Shown here one piece after another: positions 11,101-22,490 of a stretch of 64,000 bases of DNA. The position numbers and the translations under genes were made by a program. The stretch spans positions 2,453,204-2,517,203 of the forward strand of contig OX235273.1 of NCBI GenBank assembly GCA_944472155.2. The letters are read 5' to 3'. Below the pieces are notes generated by a model. It searched no databases. It was not told where the DNA came from and saw only the letters and a list, made by a program, of their open reading frames with translations. Position 1 is the first letter of the stretch. Every line of letters begins with the position of its first letter. The DNA comes from Trichobilharzia szidati. Lineage: Eukaryota; Platyhelminthes; Trematoda; Strigeidida; Schistosomatidae.

Positions 11101-13418
11101 CTCTGTAATCTTCTATCTCTATTAAACCTGATGCATTTCCATGTAACATTCTTCTCCCTGAGATTTTTGAGAATTACAATACATTTGAACCCGTCTTTCC
11201 TCGATCTGATCTTCCTTTCTGTGATAATCGGAATGTCACAACTGTCCTGTAAACCCTCACAGCATCCGAACAATAGTGTCACATCGCACTGTGTATACTG
11301 ATTTGCATGTACGTGTGGACACGCGTACATATGGAGGACCCATTGGTCTCTGCAGGTTAGGCTACAGAACAATATTCCAAAGCGGCTGCAAAGACAACCA
11401 AAATCACCGGATACAAGTGATGCCGGAAACAGATGTCCAACATCATCTACAGCGAAGCACATCATACAGACGGGTCATCAGGTTGACTTCAATAGTGAGT
11501 TTAAACCCATATATAAAACAAGGTTGGGTCACGTACTCAAATTCGTTGAAGCCCTGGCTATTCAAACCTGTTTTGCTAATCAAATTTAGAACGAAGGTTC
11601 AATTTACTTCATAATTCTTTCAACCGATTCTTTGTTTTTTCTTGTTGTTATCTTTTCTCATCCACACCCTTACACCATCTTCCTATTCTCCACTCGTGAC
11701 CTTGACCTGTAGACAACGTGACCTCTGTCGAAATAATTTATGCTATCTTGCCTTCTGTATAAATGTGTATGACTAGTACATGTGTGATCGGACTGTCCAA
11801 AATGTGTTGCTCAAATACACATTCTAAATTTCAAATAAACTACGTCTTCTTATTGTTTCGTCGAAATTCATGTAGGGAACTAATTGTTTTAGATAAAAAA
11901 GAATGGGTCAGTTGTAAGACACACTGGTGTTAAATCCCCATCCCATGAAATTCATCAGCAAGTTTCAGAAAATATCACAATAAATAGTTCTGAAAATATC
12001 AATCGTAACATGATGAAGAAGAAGGAATTCATGTCATCTGCAGTTTTACCAGTTTAAGTAAGGGACATCTAAATGCCTAAAGTAGGATTCGTAATAAAGC
12101 AAATATTAAGGTGGTATTTAAATTTTCCAACTCACTCAAGGACAAGCTCTTTAGGCTCAAACGTCACCTAGTGACCCAATTAGACAAAGCAATTTAATTT
12201 TGAAAATACTTAAGAGGTCAGTTAAATGCAGGATAATTGATCCGAAAATGACAATCAATCTGAGAGAAACTCAACTACTGAAGTGCTTACGTTAACACAT
12301 AGTTTTCTAAGGTGATGTAGTTAGGTGGGTGGAAAAGTTGATCAGTGAATCTTTGTATTGGAGTTACACAGCCGAATGTTGCATGTTGTGATGAAGCATT
12401 ATAGACCTAAAGTCACCCACACTCTTAAAAGATTTTCCCAAGACCACATTTCGTGTCAGAATAAAAAATAAATTTACTGTTTCGCAGAATTGTCCATATT
12501 TCAAAGACAGCGAAGCCATCAACCATATTTCGACGTAACACTCTCACATGCCTCAATCTGTGTTCACAGGATGGTCTTCGATACAGCTGCAAGTTATCTG
12601 TCAACATGATGTCTATTAATTCCTTTCTTAACACTGAACTGTTACTACTTTCCGATTCGACTGTATACTACTCACTGATAATAAGTAGTGTGGAATGATA
12701 AATTGTTTTCTCCCTAATCACTCAGGTATCATAATTCGCCATTTTCATAGAACTGCGGCAATTTGCACTTTGTAATTCAATTGCACATGGTGTGCATGTT
12801 TAACTTGCTCTTGGATTTCGTTTACTTGAACTCGCCTTCTTCTTACTCTGTATATTCACGCTTTCTTAACGTTTAATCGTGGATAACTGTGTTGCACAGC
12901 TCTGCTGTTATCGTACTCATGAGTAGTGACAATACCTTTTGACAGAATCCAACCTAAACATTTCAGAATTTGAGGTTTTTCAATTCTAATTTGTGGTGTA
13001 TTACCCTATTTAGTAGTAACCTTGACGACTGGATTTGACGAGTAAGCTATTGTTACGGTTTATTTCCTTTCCGAATTCTCCTACAGGATGTTTAAGAAGA
13101 TATCGGTGATAACAAACTCCTGGGGAAGAACCGTGGGATGAAGATAGCGTCATTATCATTCTTATCACTGATATAATGAGAATAATTATTGTTATTATGA
13201 ATGACATCATAACTACAATTTCTATTTTGTATCTTCAGTGCATAATTTAAATTGAAGTATGAAGTATGAAGATGTTTCCTAGGACAGTGATGAAAGCTTC
13301 TCAGATAAACCATCCAGCTCATCTATTAGTGTCAACAAAAACATGTAAGAAAGTATAACCACATTTGAAAGTACCGCGATAACTAATGCCTTTTTTCCGA
13401 GATGGTGTTTTAGGGGGC
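11101..13418. other. unassigned interspersed sequence left of the LTR element
   Basis: About 2.3 kb with only short open frames. The 11276-11614 frame and the minus-strand 12425-12634 frame have no recognisable motif and no convincing splice context. I see no RNA gene and no match to the other repeats of this window. Confidence 0.4.
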
Positions 13419-13757
13419 TGGTATCGAACGTTCGCGAGTTGTACGGATTATGCTAACGCAAGATCTTATACCAACAACCACTATAGTGTTCGTTCTTCGA
13501 GTACCAAATGGTAAAGCAAAAGACCAGATTTTGTCGTCCAAATACGATATATATTTTGGGACCAAATCGCGGGTAGGAATGAATGCTTAGCTAGCTAGTA
13601 ATCGTGCACGCACGTGACACGACGGAGCACCAAATGGCGGGGATGCTTGACCGTAAGCCTTCAGCTAAACAAGTCGACTTAAACAGTGGTGGTCAGCATC
13701 CAATGTTGAGTGATGATTGCTGTGGTTAATAATTTTGGGGAATTATTTACCGCTACA
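13419..13757 (-). repeat. 3' LTR of the gypsy element
   Basis: On the minus strand it begins TGTAGCGGTAAATAATTCCC and ends CGATACCA. It is collinear, without gaps, with the repeat at 18295-18633. The copies differ in the outermost base (T here, G in the other) and at 13452 (G here, A in the other). Confidence 0.95.
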
Positions 13758-13773
13758 GCTCACTCCCCCCCTA
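13758..13773 (-). other. polypurine tract of the gypsy element
   Basis: Directly inside the 3' LTR the minus strand reads TAGGGGGGGAGTGAGC, a purine run in the position expected for the plus-strand primer of reverse transcription. Confidence 0.8.
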
Positions 13774-14212
13774 GTGGGTTTGTGAGGACCCTAAGACATG
13801 ACCAGCCGGAAGTAAAAAAATCTCGATGGTTCCCTGATGGGTGAAAAAAATCTTCCGAGCGGCTTGATCGAGAGCCTGCTGGTCTGTCTGCCTATGCTAA
13901 TAGGGTGTCTGTACATAGCTTCCTCAATGTTGTTCGTTGGATCCCGTGCTTCGTTTGTTACCTGTCCAGTGCGCGTTGCACCTGGAAAAGAAAACAAGAA
14001 TGCTGAGAACCTTGTCAAGAAAAATGTACCAAATAAGCGTTTTTTACCAAAAAAATATGACATGCATCTACTAAACAGTAAAATAATGTAAAGTGCAAAA
14101 TATCGGGAAAAAAAAATATACCTCTAATTTAATTTTATGTACGGTTATAGGAGAAATATCATTTACTTGTGTTAAATGACGCAACATAAAAAAAAATTGA
14201 TGTGTCACTCAG

Positions 14213-17200
14213 TTATGTGAGATAGGTGTGAAGGTATTCTGGAAATCTAACGTGACGTCCAGAACGCGTTTTCTTAGAGTTATCGACTGAAGTTTCGGTG
14301 GCTTTCGCCGTGCTAGGGAGTTCTTCGAAGACTGAAGTAGATTCAATAACTTGTGAATTATCGGGTACGTTTAGCTCCAGGCTAATGGGGTTACCTTCCA
14401 AGTAAGCTGGTTTCAGACGGTCGATACTGACGGTGTCTTCGCGGCCTTTTTTGTCTAAAACGAAGAATTTATCAGTACGTTTAATCACTTTATATGGTCC
14501 GTCATATGGGGGTTCTAGAGGACGACGTACCGAGTCGCGACGAACAAATACGTGTGAAGAAGTTTTTAAACAAGGGTGAACAAAAACATCAATGGACTGT
14601 GGTCGGAGGGGAGCAGGTTTAACTGAACGCATAGCGTTTGTAAGCCTGCTGACGTATGAGGAGTGATCTACCACTGGTGGGAAGCTCGAGGGAGAAACAA
14701 ACTCACCTGGCAGTCGTAGTGTTGTGCCATATACTAGCTCAGAGGTAGTACAACCAGCATCGGTTTTTAAGGCGTTTCGTATCCCTAGGAGAACTAACGG
14801 AAGGGATTCAGTCCAGTGGGTGTTATTTGCAGCTGATAAACCAGCTTTCAACTGTCTGTGCAGACGTTCTACCATACCATTCGCTTGAGGATGGTAGGCT
14901 GTCGTTCGAAAACGCATGCAACCAAGGATTTTAGTCAAAGCGAAGAATAAACCGCTTTCGAATTGCCGCCCACGATCAGTTGTTATGGAAGATGGGCATC
15001 CAAAGTTTGCGATCCATCTTTCGACAAAGACGCGTGCGACAGTTTCAGCAGATATATCCTTGATGGGTACTGCTTCAGGCCATCGTGTGAAGCGATCGAT
15101 GCAGGTTAACATATAGGTGTATCCATGAGATTCTGGAAGGGGGCCAACTAAATCTATATGGACGTGTTCGAAACGGGCATCAGGGATAAGAAAAGTGCCA
15201 AGGGGGCTTTTAGTGTGTCGTATTACCTTGCACTTTTGGCAAGCTAAACACGTCTGTGCCCATTCCCTTACTTCCTTGTTAATACCAGGCCAGCAAAACC
15301 TACTAGTTACGAGTTTGACAGTAGTTCGAATACCTGGATGGGATAAGCCATGCAACGTATTGAAGACGTTACGGCGATAACTTTTAGGCACGATGGGGCG
15401 AGGAGTACTAGTGGAAATGTCACACAGAATAGTATCCTTTCCTATACCTAAGGGTTTCTTGGCTAGTTGTAGAGTTGTTTTCGACAACTCACGCTGAAGC
15501 TCAATATCTTCTTTTTGAAGACGAGCCAGTTTTACAAGGTCTATGCCATCGATTTGGGTGAAAGAACAAATACGTGACAAGGCATCTGCCACAGTGTTGT
15601 TCACTCCGGAAACATGGCGAATATCTGATGAAAACTGTGAAACATAATCTAGTTGTCGCGATTCCCTGGGTGAATACTTATCTGAAGTTGAGTTCAGAGA
15701 GTACGTCAGAGGTTTGTGGTCAGTGAAAATGGTGAATTCACGACCCTCAACTGAATGTCGAAAATGACGTATAGCACAGTACATAGCTAGAAGTTCCCTT
15801 CCGAATGTGCTGTACTTCGTTTCAGCTACTTGAAGGCGCCTCGAGAAAAAGGCGAGTGGTTGCCATTCGTTGTTAACTAGTTGTTGCAGAACTGCGCCGA
15901 TTGCAGTGTCTGATGCATCAACCGAGATACTCAACGGTGCCGTTGGATCTTGATACATAAGAAGGGTGGCATCTGCAATAGCTTTCTTTACCTGAGTAAA
16001 AGCATGTCGAGCAGACGTGTCGAGTTCGATAGCCTTGTTGTTCCCTCGAAGGAGATCGGTTAATGGCTGAATTAGAGAAGCACAATTAGGAATAAAACGT
16101 CGGTAATAACTTACCAAGCCGTTAAAAGTGCGAAGGCATTTTACTGTCTTTGGCTCCGGAAAGTTCAGTATTGCTTCGACTTTGGTAGCCAGTGGGCGAA
16201 TACCCTGGCAGTCAATAGTGTGACCCAGAAAATCGAGTGAGCCAACGCCTATTTGACATTTCTGTATATTGATGGTAACACCATGTTGGCGTAGCCTTTC
16301 AAATGCCAAGTCCAAGTGTCTAAGGTGAGTTTCTTTATCTGGACTGGCAATGAGGCAGTCGTCTAAGTATGCGTATACAAAGTCGAGACCGCGAAATACT
16401 TCGTTGATGAAGCGTTGGAATGTTTGTGCCGCATTCCGGAGGCCGAATGGCATACGTAGGAATTCAAAAAGTCCGAAGGGCGTGATGATAGCCGTTTTCG
16501 GAATATCTTCCGTTGCCATCGGGATTTGGTTATATGCTTTAAGCAAGTCGATTTTGGAGAATATAGATGCTCCAGATAACGTTGCCGTCAAGTCGTGTAT
16601 GTGAGGCAAAGGGTAGCAATCAGGAGTTGTTTTGGCGTTGACTCGCCGGTAATCACCAGTGGGTCGCCAATCGTTACTATCTTTTTTTGGAACCATATGC
16701 AATGGGGATGCCCATGGACTATTCGATGGCCGAATGATGCCAAGGGTGAGCATATGATCGAATTCGTTTCTGGTAATTCTCAGTTTGTCAGGGGCCAGTC
16801 GTCGTGCTTTAGATGTCACGGGCTGTCCTGAGGTTATGATGTGGTGCATAACATTGCTGGTTATACACGGGAGGTCGTTAGATGGGCAATTCAGTTCCGA
16901 ATATTTATCAACAATCGGTTGAAAAGTTGGATCGAGGATTGCTTTCATCTTAACGATTGACAAGCTGGGGCCTACGTAAGTTATGCCTTTGATAGACAAA
17001 CTAGTAGTGTTGTCAATTAATCGTTTACGGCGGACGTCTACGAGCAAATCATGATGATTAAGTAGGTCCGTGCCGATGATGGGCATTGTGACGTCAGCGA
17101 TCAGAAAAATCCACCGAATAGGTTTGCGTAAACCTACGTTCAGATAGACGTATTTCCGACCATAGGTTGCAATTGGTTTTCCATTTGCAGCCTGTAGGTT

Positions 17201-17362
17201 GAGGTTAGGATCCTTCTGTCGATCTGCTGCTGTAGCAGGAAGGACGCTGACTTCGGCGCCTGTGTCGACTAGATATCTAGTCTGGCTAATTACATCACGG
17301 ATGTAAAGTAAGCGGCTAGTGCCACCGGCGACGGTTGCCGCTAACGCGTGCCGGCGGAATAG
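14213..17362 (-). CDS. pol: Pol polyprotein: protease, reverse transcriptase, RNase H, integrase
   Basis: The frame is entered by -1 frameshift at 17362, giving about 1049 residues. Residues below count from the internal Met at 17086. Upstream of it lies the aspartic protease motif DTGAEVSVL (near 17245-17270). Reverse transcriptase: SKIDLLKAY (Asp180) and AYLDDCL (Asp242-Asp243). RNase [14 protein letters not shown] near 388-400 and FTDHKPL near 454. Integrase: zinc finger His579/His583/Cys613/Cys616, then catalytic Asp645, Asp704 and Glu740 with exactly 35 residues between the last two. The C-terminal segment has the [17 protein letters not shown] pattern common in gypsy integrases. All catalytic residues are present and no frame break is seen. 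It acts in cytoplasmic virus-like particles (Gag-Pol) and then in the nucleus. Length and domain order are normal for Ty3/gypsy. Confidence 0.95.
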   Translation of the reverse strand, partial: LFRRHALAATVAGGTSRLLYIRDVISQTRYLVDTGAEVSVLPATAADRQKDPNLNLQAANGKPIATYGRKYVYLNVGLRKPIRWIFLIADVTMPIIGTDLLNHHDLLVDVRRKRLIDNTTSLSIKGITYVGPSLSIVKMKAILDPTFQPIVDKYSELNCPSNDLPCITSNVMHHIITSGQPVTSKARRLAPDKLRITRNEFDHMLTLGIIRPSNSPWASPLHMVPKKDSNDWRPTGDYRRVNAKTTPDCYPLPHIHDLTATLSGASIFSKIDLLKAYNQIPMATEDIPKTAIITPFGLFEFLRMPFGLRNAAQTFQRFINEVFRGLDFVYAYLDDCLIASPDKETHLRHLDLAFERLRQHGVTINIQKCQIGVGSLDFLGHTIDCQGIRPLATKVEAILNFPEPKTVKCLRTFNGLVSYYRRFIPNCASLIQPLTDLLRGNNKAIELDTSARHAFTQVKKAIADATLLMYQDPTAPLSISVDASDTAIGAVLQQLVNNEWQPLAFFSRRLQVAETKYSTFGRELLAMYCAIRHFRHSVEGREFTIFTDHKPLTYSLNSTSDKYSPRESRQLDYVSQFSSDIRHVSGVNNTVADALSRICSFTQIDGIDLVKLARLQKEDIELQRELSKTTLQLAKKPLGIGKDTILCDISTSTPRPIVPKSYRRNVFNTLHGLSHPGIRTTVKLVTSRFCWPGINKEVREWAQTCLACQKCKVIRHTKSPLGTFLIPDARFEHVHIDLVGPLPESHGYTYMLTCIDRFTRWPEAVPIKDISAETVARVFVERWIANFGCPSSITTDRGRQFESGLFFALTKILGCMRFRTTAYHPQANGMVERLHRQLKAGLSAANNTHWTESLPLVLLGIRNALKTDAGCTTSELVYGTTLRLPGEFVSPSSFPPVVDHSSYVSRLTNAMRSVKPAPLRPQSIDVFVHPCLKTSSHVFVRRDSVRRPLEPPYDGPYKVIKRTDKFFVLDKKGREDTVSIDRLKPAYLEGNPISLELNVPDNSQVIESTSVFEELPSTAKATETSVDNSKKTRSGRHVRFPEYLHTYLT

Positions 17363-17368
17363 TTTCCC
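17311..17368 (-). promoter_or_regulatory. -1 ribosomal frameshift signal: GGGAAAC slippery site plus H-type pseudoknot
   Basis: On the minus strand gag reads GTG GGA AAC, so the heptamer G-GGA-AAC (17362-17368) is in the correct phase for simultaneous slippage. Re-reading its last base gives CTA and the open pol frame. After a 4-base spacer (TATT), CCGCCGGC can pair with GCCGGTGG (8 pairs, one G-U). The loop segment AGCGGC can pair with GCCGCT downstream of the stem, forming an H-type pseudoknot. The gag stop lies inside the loop. GGGAAAC is an established slippery site in luteovirus-type RNAs. Use in this element is inferred. Confidence 0.82.
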
Positions 17369-18159
17369 ACAGACTTGGAGGCTTTGCCGAAATCACAAGG
17401 TTTCCGACAACATTTCGCTTCCTTGCCATAGGTGTTGTGATACCAACACCAGTCAGGATTTTTGAGAGAGCGTGTGTTGGACTTAGATCGTCCACGTGCG
17501 CTTTGCCGTTGAGGGGATCTAGAACGACGGTTTGAGGAATTACTAGGCTTGTTTGACCTTAGCATCTGCTGGACGGAGTTGATTAACTCTATCATTGCAG
17601 AATCCTTCTTCGAAGTCTGTTCGGTAACAGAGTATACTTCGGTGACTGGCCGTTTCGTTATCTCTAGAATTCTATCTGCAGAGACAGCTAAATCATCTAT
17701 GAGAACACCCTGAAGTGTCACAAGTACAGTCTGGACTGACTGTGGCAGTTTGGATAAAAATAGTTCTCTGAACAGTCCTTCATCGAACTGACTTTGACCA
17801 ATGATCTCTTTCATTCTTGCCAGCATGCTCACGGCTGACTGATCTCCTAACTCGATGTTACGAAATAACTCATCCAGTCGTTGTCGATCTGTGAGAACGT
17901 TTCTCTTGAGTATGGATGCTTTTAGCAACTCGTACGAGTTACTTACCGACATCTGCAGAGTTACGCACCTGCTGAATTCCCGCGGTAGGGCGTGAATAAC
18001 TGCAAGGAACTGTGAACGTTGATCAGTTATGCCATGTTCACAAAAATCGGACTCAGCAATCTGAAACCACGTTTCAGCATTATCTGGCCAAAATGGTACT
18101 AGCTGAATTGTTTTGGCGGTTGAGCGAATCTGAATAACCTTGGGGCTAGGATCACTCAT
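17341..18159 (-). CDS. gag: Gag-like protein with CHCC zinc motif
   Basis: About 272 residues, starting at the ATG at 18157-18159 ([10 protein letters not shown]). An upstream in-frame extension has no ATG. It is the structural protein of the element's particle. The N-terminal half holds a [18 protein letters not shown] segment and a [12 protein letters not shown] segment, the usual gag pattern in Ty3/gypsy elements. An arginine/serine-rich basic stretch ([18 protein letters not shown]) precedes the zinc-binding [18 protein letters not shown] motif, whose Cys-His-Cys-Cys arrangement differs from the retroviral CCHC knuckle and is known from CsRn1-clade elements. It ends at a TAG just after the frameshift site, so Pol is made as a Gag-Pol fusion. 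Confidence 0.93.
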   Translation of the reverse strand: MSDPSPKVIQIRSTAKTIQLVPFWPDNAETWFQIAESDFCEHGITDQRSQFLAVIHALPREFSRCVTLQMSVSNSYELLKASILKRNVLTDRQRLDELFRNIELGDQSAVSMLARMKEIIGQSQFDEGLFRELFLSKLPQSVQTVLVTLQGVLIDDLAVSADRILEITKRPVTEVYSVTEQTSKKDSAMIELINSVQQMLRSNKPSNSSNRRSRSPQRQSARGRSKSNTRSLKNPDWCWYHNTYGKEAKCCRKPCDFGKASKSVGNYSAGTR

Positions 18160-18294
18160 GACGAAAAGTATGCCGATAACAATATAGTACAAGAATAAAC
18201 ACAAAAAGGAACGAACTCACCGGGTTTATCTGCGTGTGAATTGAAGATGTAGTTCGTGGTTGGGCTCACCAGTTTAAAGAGACGGGGTGACTGC

Positions 18295-18633
18295 GGGTAT
18301 CGAACGTTCGCGAGTTGTACGGATTATACTAACGCAAGATCTTATACCAACAACCACTATAGTGTTCGTTCTTCGAGTACCAAATGGTAAAGCAAAAGAC
18401 CAGATTTTGTCGTCCAAATACGATATATATTTTGGGACCAAATCGCGGGTAGGAATGAATGCTTAGCTAGCTAGTAATCGTGCACGCACGTGACACGACG
18501 GAGCACCAAATGGCGGGGATGCTTGACCGTAAGCCTTCAGCTAAACAAGTCGACTTAAACAGTGGTGGTCAGCATCCAATGTTGAGTGATGATTGCTGTG
18601 GTTAATAATTTTGGGGAATTATTTACCGCTACA
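18295..18633 (-). repeat. 5' LTR of the gypsy element
   Basis: Nearly identical to 13419-13757 over its full length. On the minus strand this is the upstream LTR, which should carry the element's RNA polymerase II promoter. The sequence following it on the minus strand (CGCAGTCACCCCGTCTC) occupies the primer-binding position but lacks the usual TGG start. Confidence 0.94.
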
Positions 18634-20380
18634 GTGTAAAACAAATCCGGACTCGATTCTTTGCTCTCTGTAGAGCTGTTCTTCATGGATTGCTACGAGG
18701 AAGCCAATATGTGGCAGAACATCTTTGATTGGGTGATTCTGATCATTTGTTATCGTATAGGCAGCACTTCAGTTAACCTAGGCTGATGGTAGGCAGGTGT
18801 GAAAAGACCTAATCTCTTCAGGTATCATATCCAACTGACAATAGTTTACAAAGAGAAACAAACATAATATTAGAACATTTCATAATTTGATCACCGCAGG
18901 TCTGTCAGTGTACATAGCTGACTCATCGATTATTGCGGTCTAACACTTTATACTACTTGTGAGTACCCAAAATATTTCAGTGTAATTTTTACTTGTTACT
19001 ATTAGTAATGGTATTTACCATTTGAAGCCACATCATACTGTTAAACTGCTTAAGGACTTACATCTGAGTCTTCAACAAAAGTCGACCAGTACATCCATCG
19101 TAAGGTGATCTATATTCCTCAAAGGAACGTTGTTGTCTGAATGGTCAGGTTTTGACCTATCATTACTAACACCATCTGTGATATTAACCTTGTCAGTGAT
19201 GGTGAACACTCAGTGTGAGTTCAATGAACTTGCTTGTTTGAACCATTCTCCTCTTCGTTGGAGGCAACAATCCCGATCGTGACCTAGATGTTTGTTTGTT
19301 GACAGTAGACTGGAGCAATACGCTCAGAAGTATTAATGTATTATGTTATACAGACTGTTTCGTGTAGTGGTTCCACCTTTAAACACTTAAGTTGAGCTTT
19401 ATGTGCCATTTCGCATTTTGTGTCAATTAGACGGTTTACGCTTCATTGGACTTTTGTAGATTTCTTGCCTGAATTGATATTTTGTTAACCACGAACTAAA
19501 TTTGGGTTCAACTTTTGTGCTCTTGATGTTTGGATGCTGGATAACCTCATATCTGAATGTTTGCATTGTGTTTATCTGATACACACCTTTTAATGGAACA
19601 TTTTCAACATTCTGTTATCAGTATGGTTCTATTTGGAGCCATTTAGTTTCACTTTGCATTGGAACCGTTCTGTTTACCTTAGGTATGGTCGAGTTTCTCT
19701 GGAACAATTGGGTTCTACCTTGGTTTGGGCATAGACTGCAGGTCTGCATTCTCAAGGGTTATATGCACGGCGCCTGTAACACTGACGTTATTTGTAGACA
19801 CTTTTAACGTAATGATAGTAACCACTGTGAATCATGTGGTCAAGCTGTTGTGTAACTTACTTACTATTTTGGTTTCTACTTGGCTGATCAATAAATCTTC
19901 GACTTACCATCCGTCTTTTAATACCGCCTACACTGAAATCTAGTTGGTTATTATGTACGTAAAATAGTAGTCTGAGTTCCGGATAGTTGTCCTCTGGCTG
20001 CAGCATATTTTCCTGATACTCTCATAAGCAACATCTACAGCTGAAATTCTGCTGCCTATGGGAAATGCTTTCTGTGAACACTGAGTTGACACTAGTGTTG
20101 AGAAATGCCATCTTATTCCTAGAGCTCTGTGCTCCATATGGCTACATCTATTTCAGATTAGTGAACGCATCTAACATCCTGGATTGTGACTGTGATTTCC
20201 TCACCGATGATACATTTACCTGAGTCGATACTGCCTACTTAAGTCGAAGTAAACATCTCTTTTATATCACCGTGGTTGTCAGTGATTTATTTTTGTTGCT
20301 TTTTATGAATTAGGTATCATCATCACACCTGTCTTCACTTTGATTAAAGAAAGACGAAACATTGGCGCAGAATAATCTGG
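18634..20380. other. unassigned sequence between LTR element and Penelope-like fragment
   Basis: About 1.7 kb without a supported exon. A 72-codon frame at 19725-19943 has no family motif. No tRNA-like B box or transposon motif was seen. Confidence 0.4.
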
Positions 20381-20393
20381 ATCAATTTTTATT

Positions 20394-20482
20394 TCGTCGG
20401 TTCTCATCAGCTGCGTACAACCTAAACTTTTTGATAAAATAAAAAGTGAGGTCAGATGAGAAGCTGACGTTGTAATGCAGTC
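20394..20482. repeat. left arm of inverted repeat flanking a Penelope-like fragment
   Basis: Two blocks, CGTCGGTTCTCATCAGCTGC... to about 20447 and GTGAGGTCAGATGAGAAGCT... to 20482, are the inverse of 21381-21432 and 21097-21132. Here the blocks are directly adjacent; on the right they are about 250 bases apart. Confidence 0.85.
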
Positions 20483-20550
20483 AGCCCTTGTAGTCGAAGG
20501 GCAACGACGTTACGAGAATGGTAAATTAAAGATTAGGCGCAACCCTGTCT

Positions 20551-21051
20551 ATGACGTATCCTGCAGCGTTAGTAGTCTCTCTATCCCGAACAACCTCTTC
20601 ACTGGTGCAGTCAGAGATTGGCAAGTACCTCACACATGTTACCTCCAACTTTGTATACCAATTCACATGTACATGCGGGAACAGTTACATTGGAAGAACA
20701 GAGAGGAGGGCCTACGTCAGATTCTGCGAACATGTACCAAGGAGCCTACGGTTAAAGGGACCGAACTGTTTAAGCTGTTCAATCGCCAAACACCTGATTG
20801 ACACAGGACACCGAGTAGATGGGCTGGAATCCTTCAAAATAATTAACAGCCAAAGTACCTCAAGTCTTCTCAGGTTTGCTGAAGCTATAGTAATAAAACG
20901 ACTGAAGCCTGACTTGTGTCCGAAAAGAATCCGTTGTTGGACTTCAATTACCCTGGTAGCTCACTTCTTAGTAACTCTTTGTTTTCTGATTTTGTTAATT
21001 TTGTTAACTTATCTTTTCACTCCTCCCCTCCCCTTTATTTTTTTCACTTGA
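20551..21051 (+). pseudogene. Penelope-like element GIY-YIG endonuclease domain
   Basis: The frame encodes a GIY-YIG type nuclease as found at the C terminus of Penelope-like retroelements. It shows VYQFTCTCGNSYIGRTERR (with the Cys-x-Cys typical of this lineage and the Y-I-G core), then YVRFCEHVP, a cysteine pair in GPNCLSC, then IAKHLIDTGH and a late ESFKIINSQSTSSLLRFAEAIVIKRLKP segment holding a candidate catalytic Glu. The reverse transcriptase that should precede it is absent, so this is a 5'-truncated copy between inverted terminal arms. The ATG at 20551 is only the first Met of the open frame; the true protein start is lost. The end beyond KRLKPDLCPKR is not conserved. Confidence 0.85.
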
Positions 21052-21096
21052 CTCTCTCTTAAGAGATAATTTTGCTTGATCTTCTGAGTTCTGTTC

Positions 21097-21432
21097 ACTG
21101 CATTACAACATCAGCTTCTCATCTGACCTCATTTGCACCGAAAATTTAAGATTTTGATCTCCTCTTATCTAATTACGTAACTGTTATTAATTGTCTTTTG
21201 CTACCACCCCAACAACACAATTGTTAATTAATTTTTTTAAGAAACTTCTCTCTAACAAGATATGCATATATGTCGTGACACTTTAGACACCCTGTAAATC
21301 GCAACGCCTTATTTTACTATGACACTCTGACAACATGCTTGCTAATGGACAAATGTTTGTTAAGATTGTACACTTTTAATTTTTATTTTATCAAAAAGTT
21401 TAGGTTGTACGCAGCTGATGAGAACCGACGAA
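21097..21432. repeat. right arm of inverted repeat flanking the Penelope-like fragment
   Basis: Inner block 21097-21132 and outer block 21381-21432 are inverse copies of the left arm at 20394-20482. About 250 bases between the blocks are missing on the left. Penelope-like elements are known for long terminal repeats in direct or inverted orientation, which fits. Confidence 0.85.
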
Positions 21433-21699
21433 GTAAAGAAGAAATATGAAGACATGAAGTGTCTGCGTTTTATTCAATTCCTTCAAATTCAGTGAGCTTC
21501 TGAAACAGCTGGCTTTTCAGCTGTTTAGCTCTACGAGTGGCAGTGATGGAAGGAACACCGTTATTTGGTGGCGAAGTTTCTTCATGTCAATAAGTGACTG
21601 ATTCGGCTGTTACATCCTCTAATGGAACTAATGCTGTTCGACAAGTGGACTAGTCGATGCATTTGATTATGTTTCTGAATCCGGCGTCAATGTTGGCAT

Positions 21700-22490
21700 A
21701 TGAGTAAATGTCATGGAGTAGCTGATCGGAAAAACACTGAAATATATGAGCGGAGTTCAGGAGTGCAGAAACCATTGAGATTAATTCATTTAATGTACAA
21801 CGAGTTGTGCTGGCTGTTTCCTGGATTTCATGTAGAGGAATACGAATATGATGGTAAGCTGTATAAAAGGAGAATTTCTGAGATAACAGTGAATATACAT
21901 AGACGTGAGATGATGAATATTGTTCAGGAGCTATCTACTGTGTTTACTGTCCAATAATCTCCCCATGGTCTGGTGTATTTTAACTCCTCCTTGTGATCAA
22001 GTGAAACAAGGGAGAATATGGACTGCACCTGGAGTAGACTATAACAATGTTCAAATATCTGTTCATGTTTCCGTTGGCTATTCGCCGTTTGGTGAGGTCT
22101 CATCAACATATAGTCTGATGGCAAATGGCAGACTGTGTCAGATGCGATGTACGGAAGGAATGTAAAATATGGGGTGTGACATATGGTGTAACACTGCGAA
22201 GTGCCGAAAACGATTGATATTTATGAGTTTTCAGAGGGAGTTTATGTTGTTTTACATAAAACAGCAATTCAAAAGCACTTCAAACTTCAAGTTCAGTGAT
22301 TTGAAAGGATACGTCGTCAATCCCATACGTCAACTAGAATGTAAAATAAGCACTGACATAGTGATTGAATGTCTCCTGTCATCTGCTGTTAGTGAACTTA
22401 CGATTATATGTGCTACTGTATCTACCTGGAATGGAGTTTTCAACTGTAAATCAGAAATTCGAAATATTCAAATCCAAGACTCATTTTAAT
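21700..22490 (+). other. unrecognised open frames, possible broken gene
   Basis: Two frames lie close together: 21700-21957 (85 codons) and a second frame open from about 21920 to 22489 with one TAA-type break near 22163. The first has a varied, protein-like composition (LIHLMYNELCWLFPGFHVEE, then KLYKRRISEITVNIHRREMM). The second includes PPCDQVKQGRIWTAPGVDYN. Composition is less biased than the surrounding junk, and this could be an eroded exon set or a transposon ORF. I do not recognise the family and assign no function. Confidence 0.25.

Larger units (their letters stand above)
13419..18633 (-). mobile_element. apparently complete Ty3/gypsy LTR retrotransposon (CsRn1-type)
   Basis: A 5.2 kb unit on the minus strand bounded by 339-base direct repeats. 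It encodes gag (17341-18159), then pol in the -1 frame (14213-17362) with protease, reverse transcriptase, RNase H and integrase in that order, which is the Ty3/gypsy order. The Gag zinc motif is of Cys-His-Cys-Cys form, which is known from the CsRn1 clade; the schistosome element Boudicca is a candidate relative. No stop or frameshift breaks either frame, and the LTRs differ at only about two positions, so the insertion is young and possibly still competent. I could not find a convincing target-site duplication (GGGGC on the left, GTGTA on the right) or a canonical TGG-type primer binding site next to the right LTR. Confidence 0.95.

Noticed and set aside
13791..14091. Extra ORFs (possible env) between pol stop and 3' LTR
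   Set aside because: Both strands hold short frames of 84-90 codons only, without signal peptide or transmembrane pattern. The region looks like ordinary 3' untranslated sequence of the LTR element.
18278..18294. Canonical tRNA primer-binding site next to the 5' LTR
   Set aside because: The position is right, but the sequence lacks the TGG start complementary to CCA. I could not match it to a tRNA 3' end with confidence.
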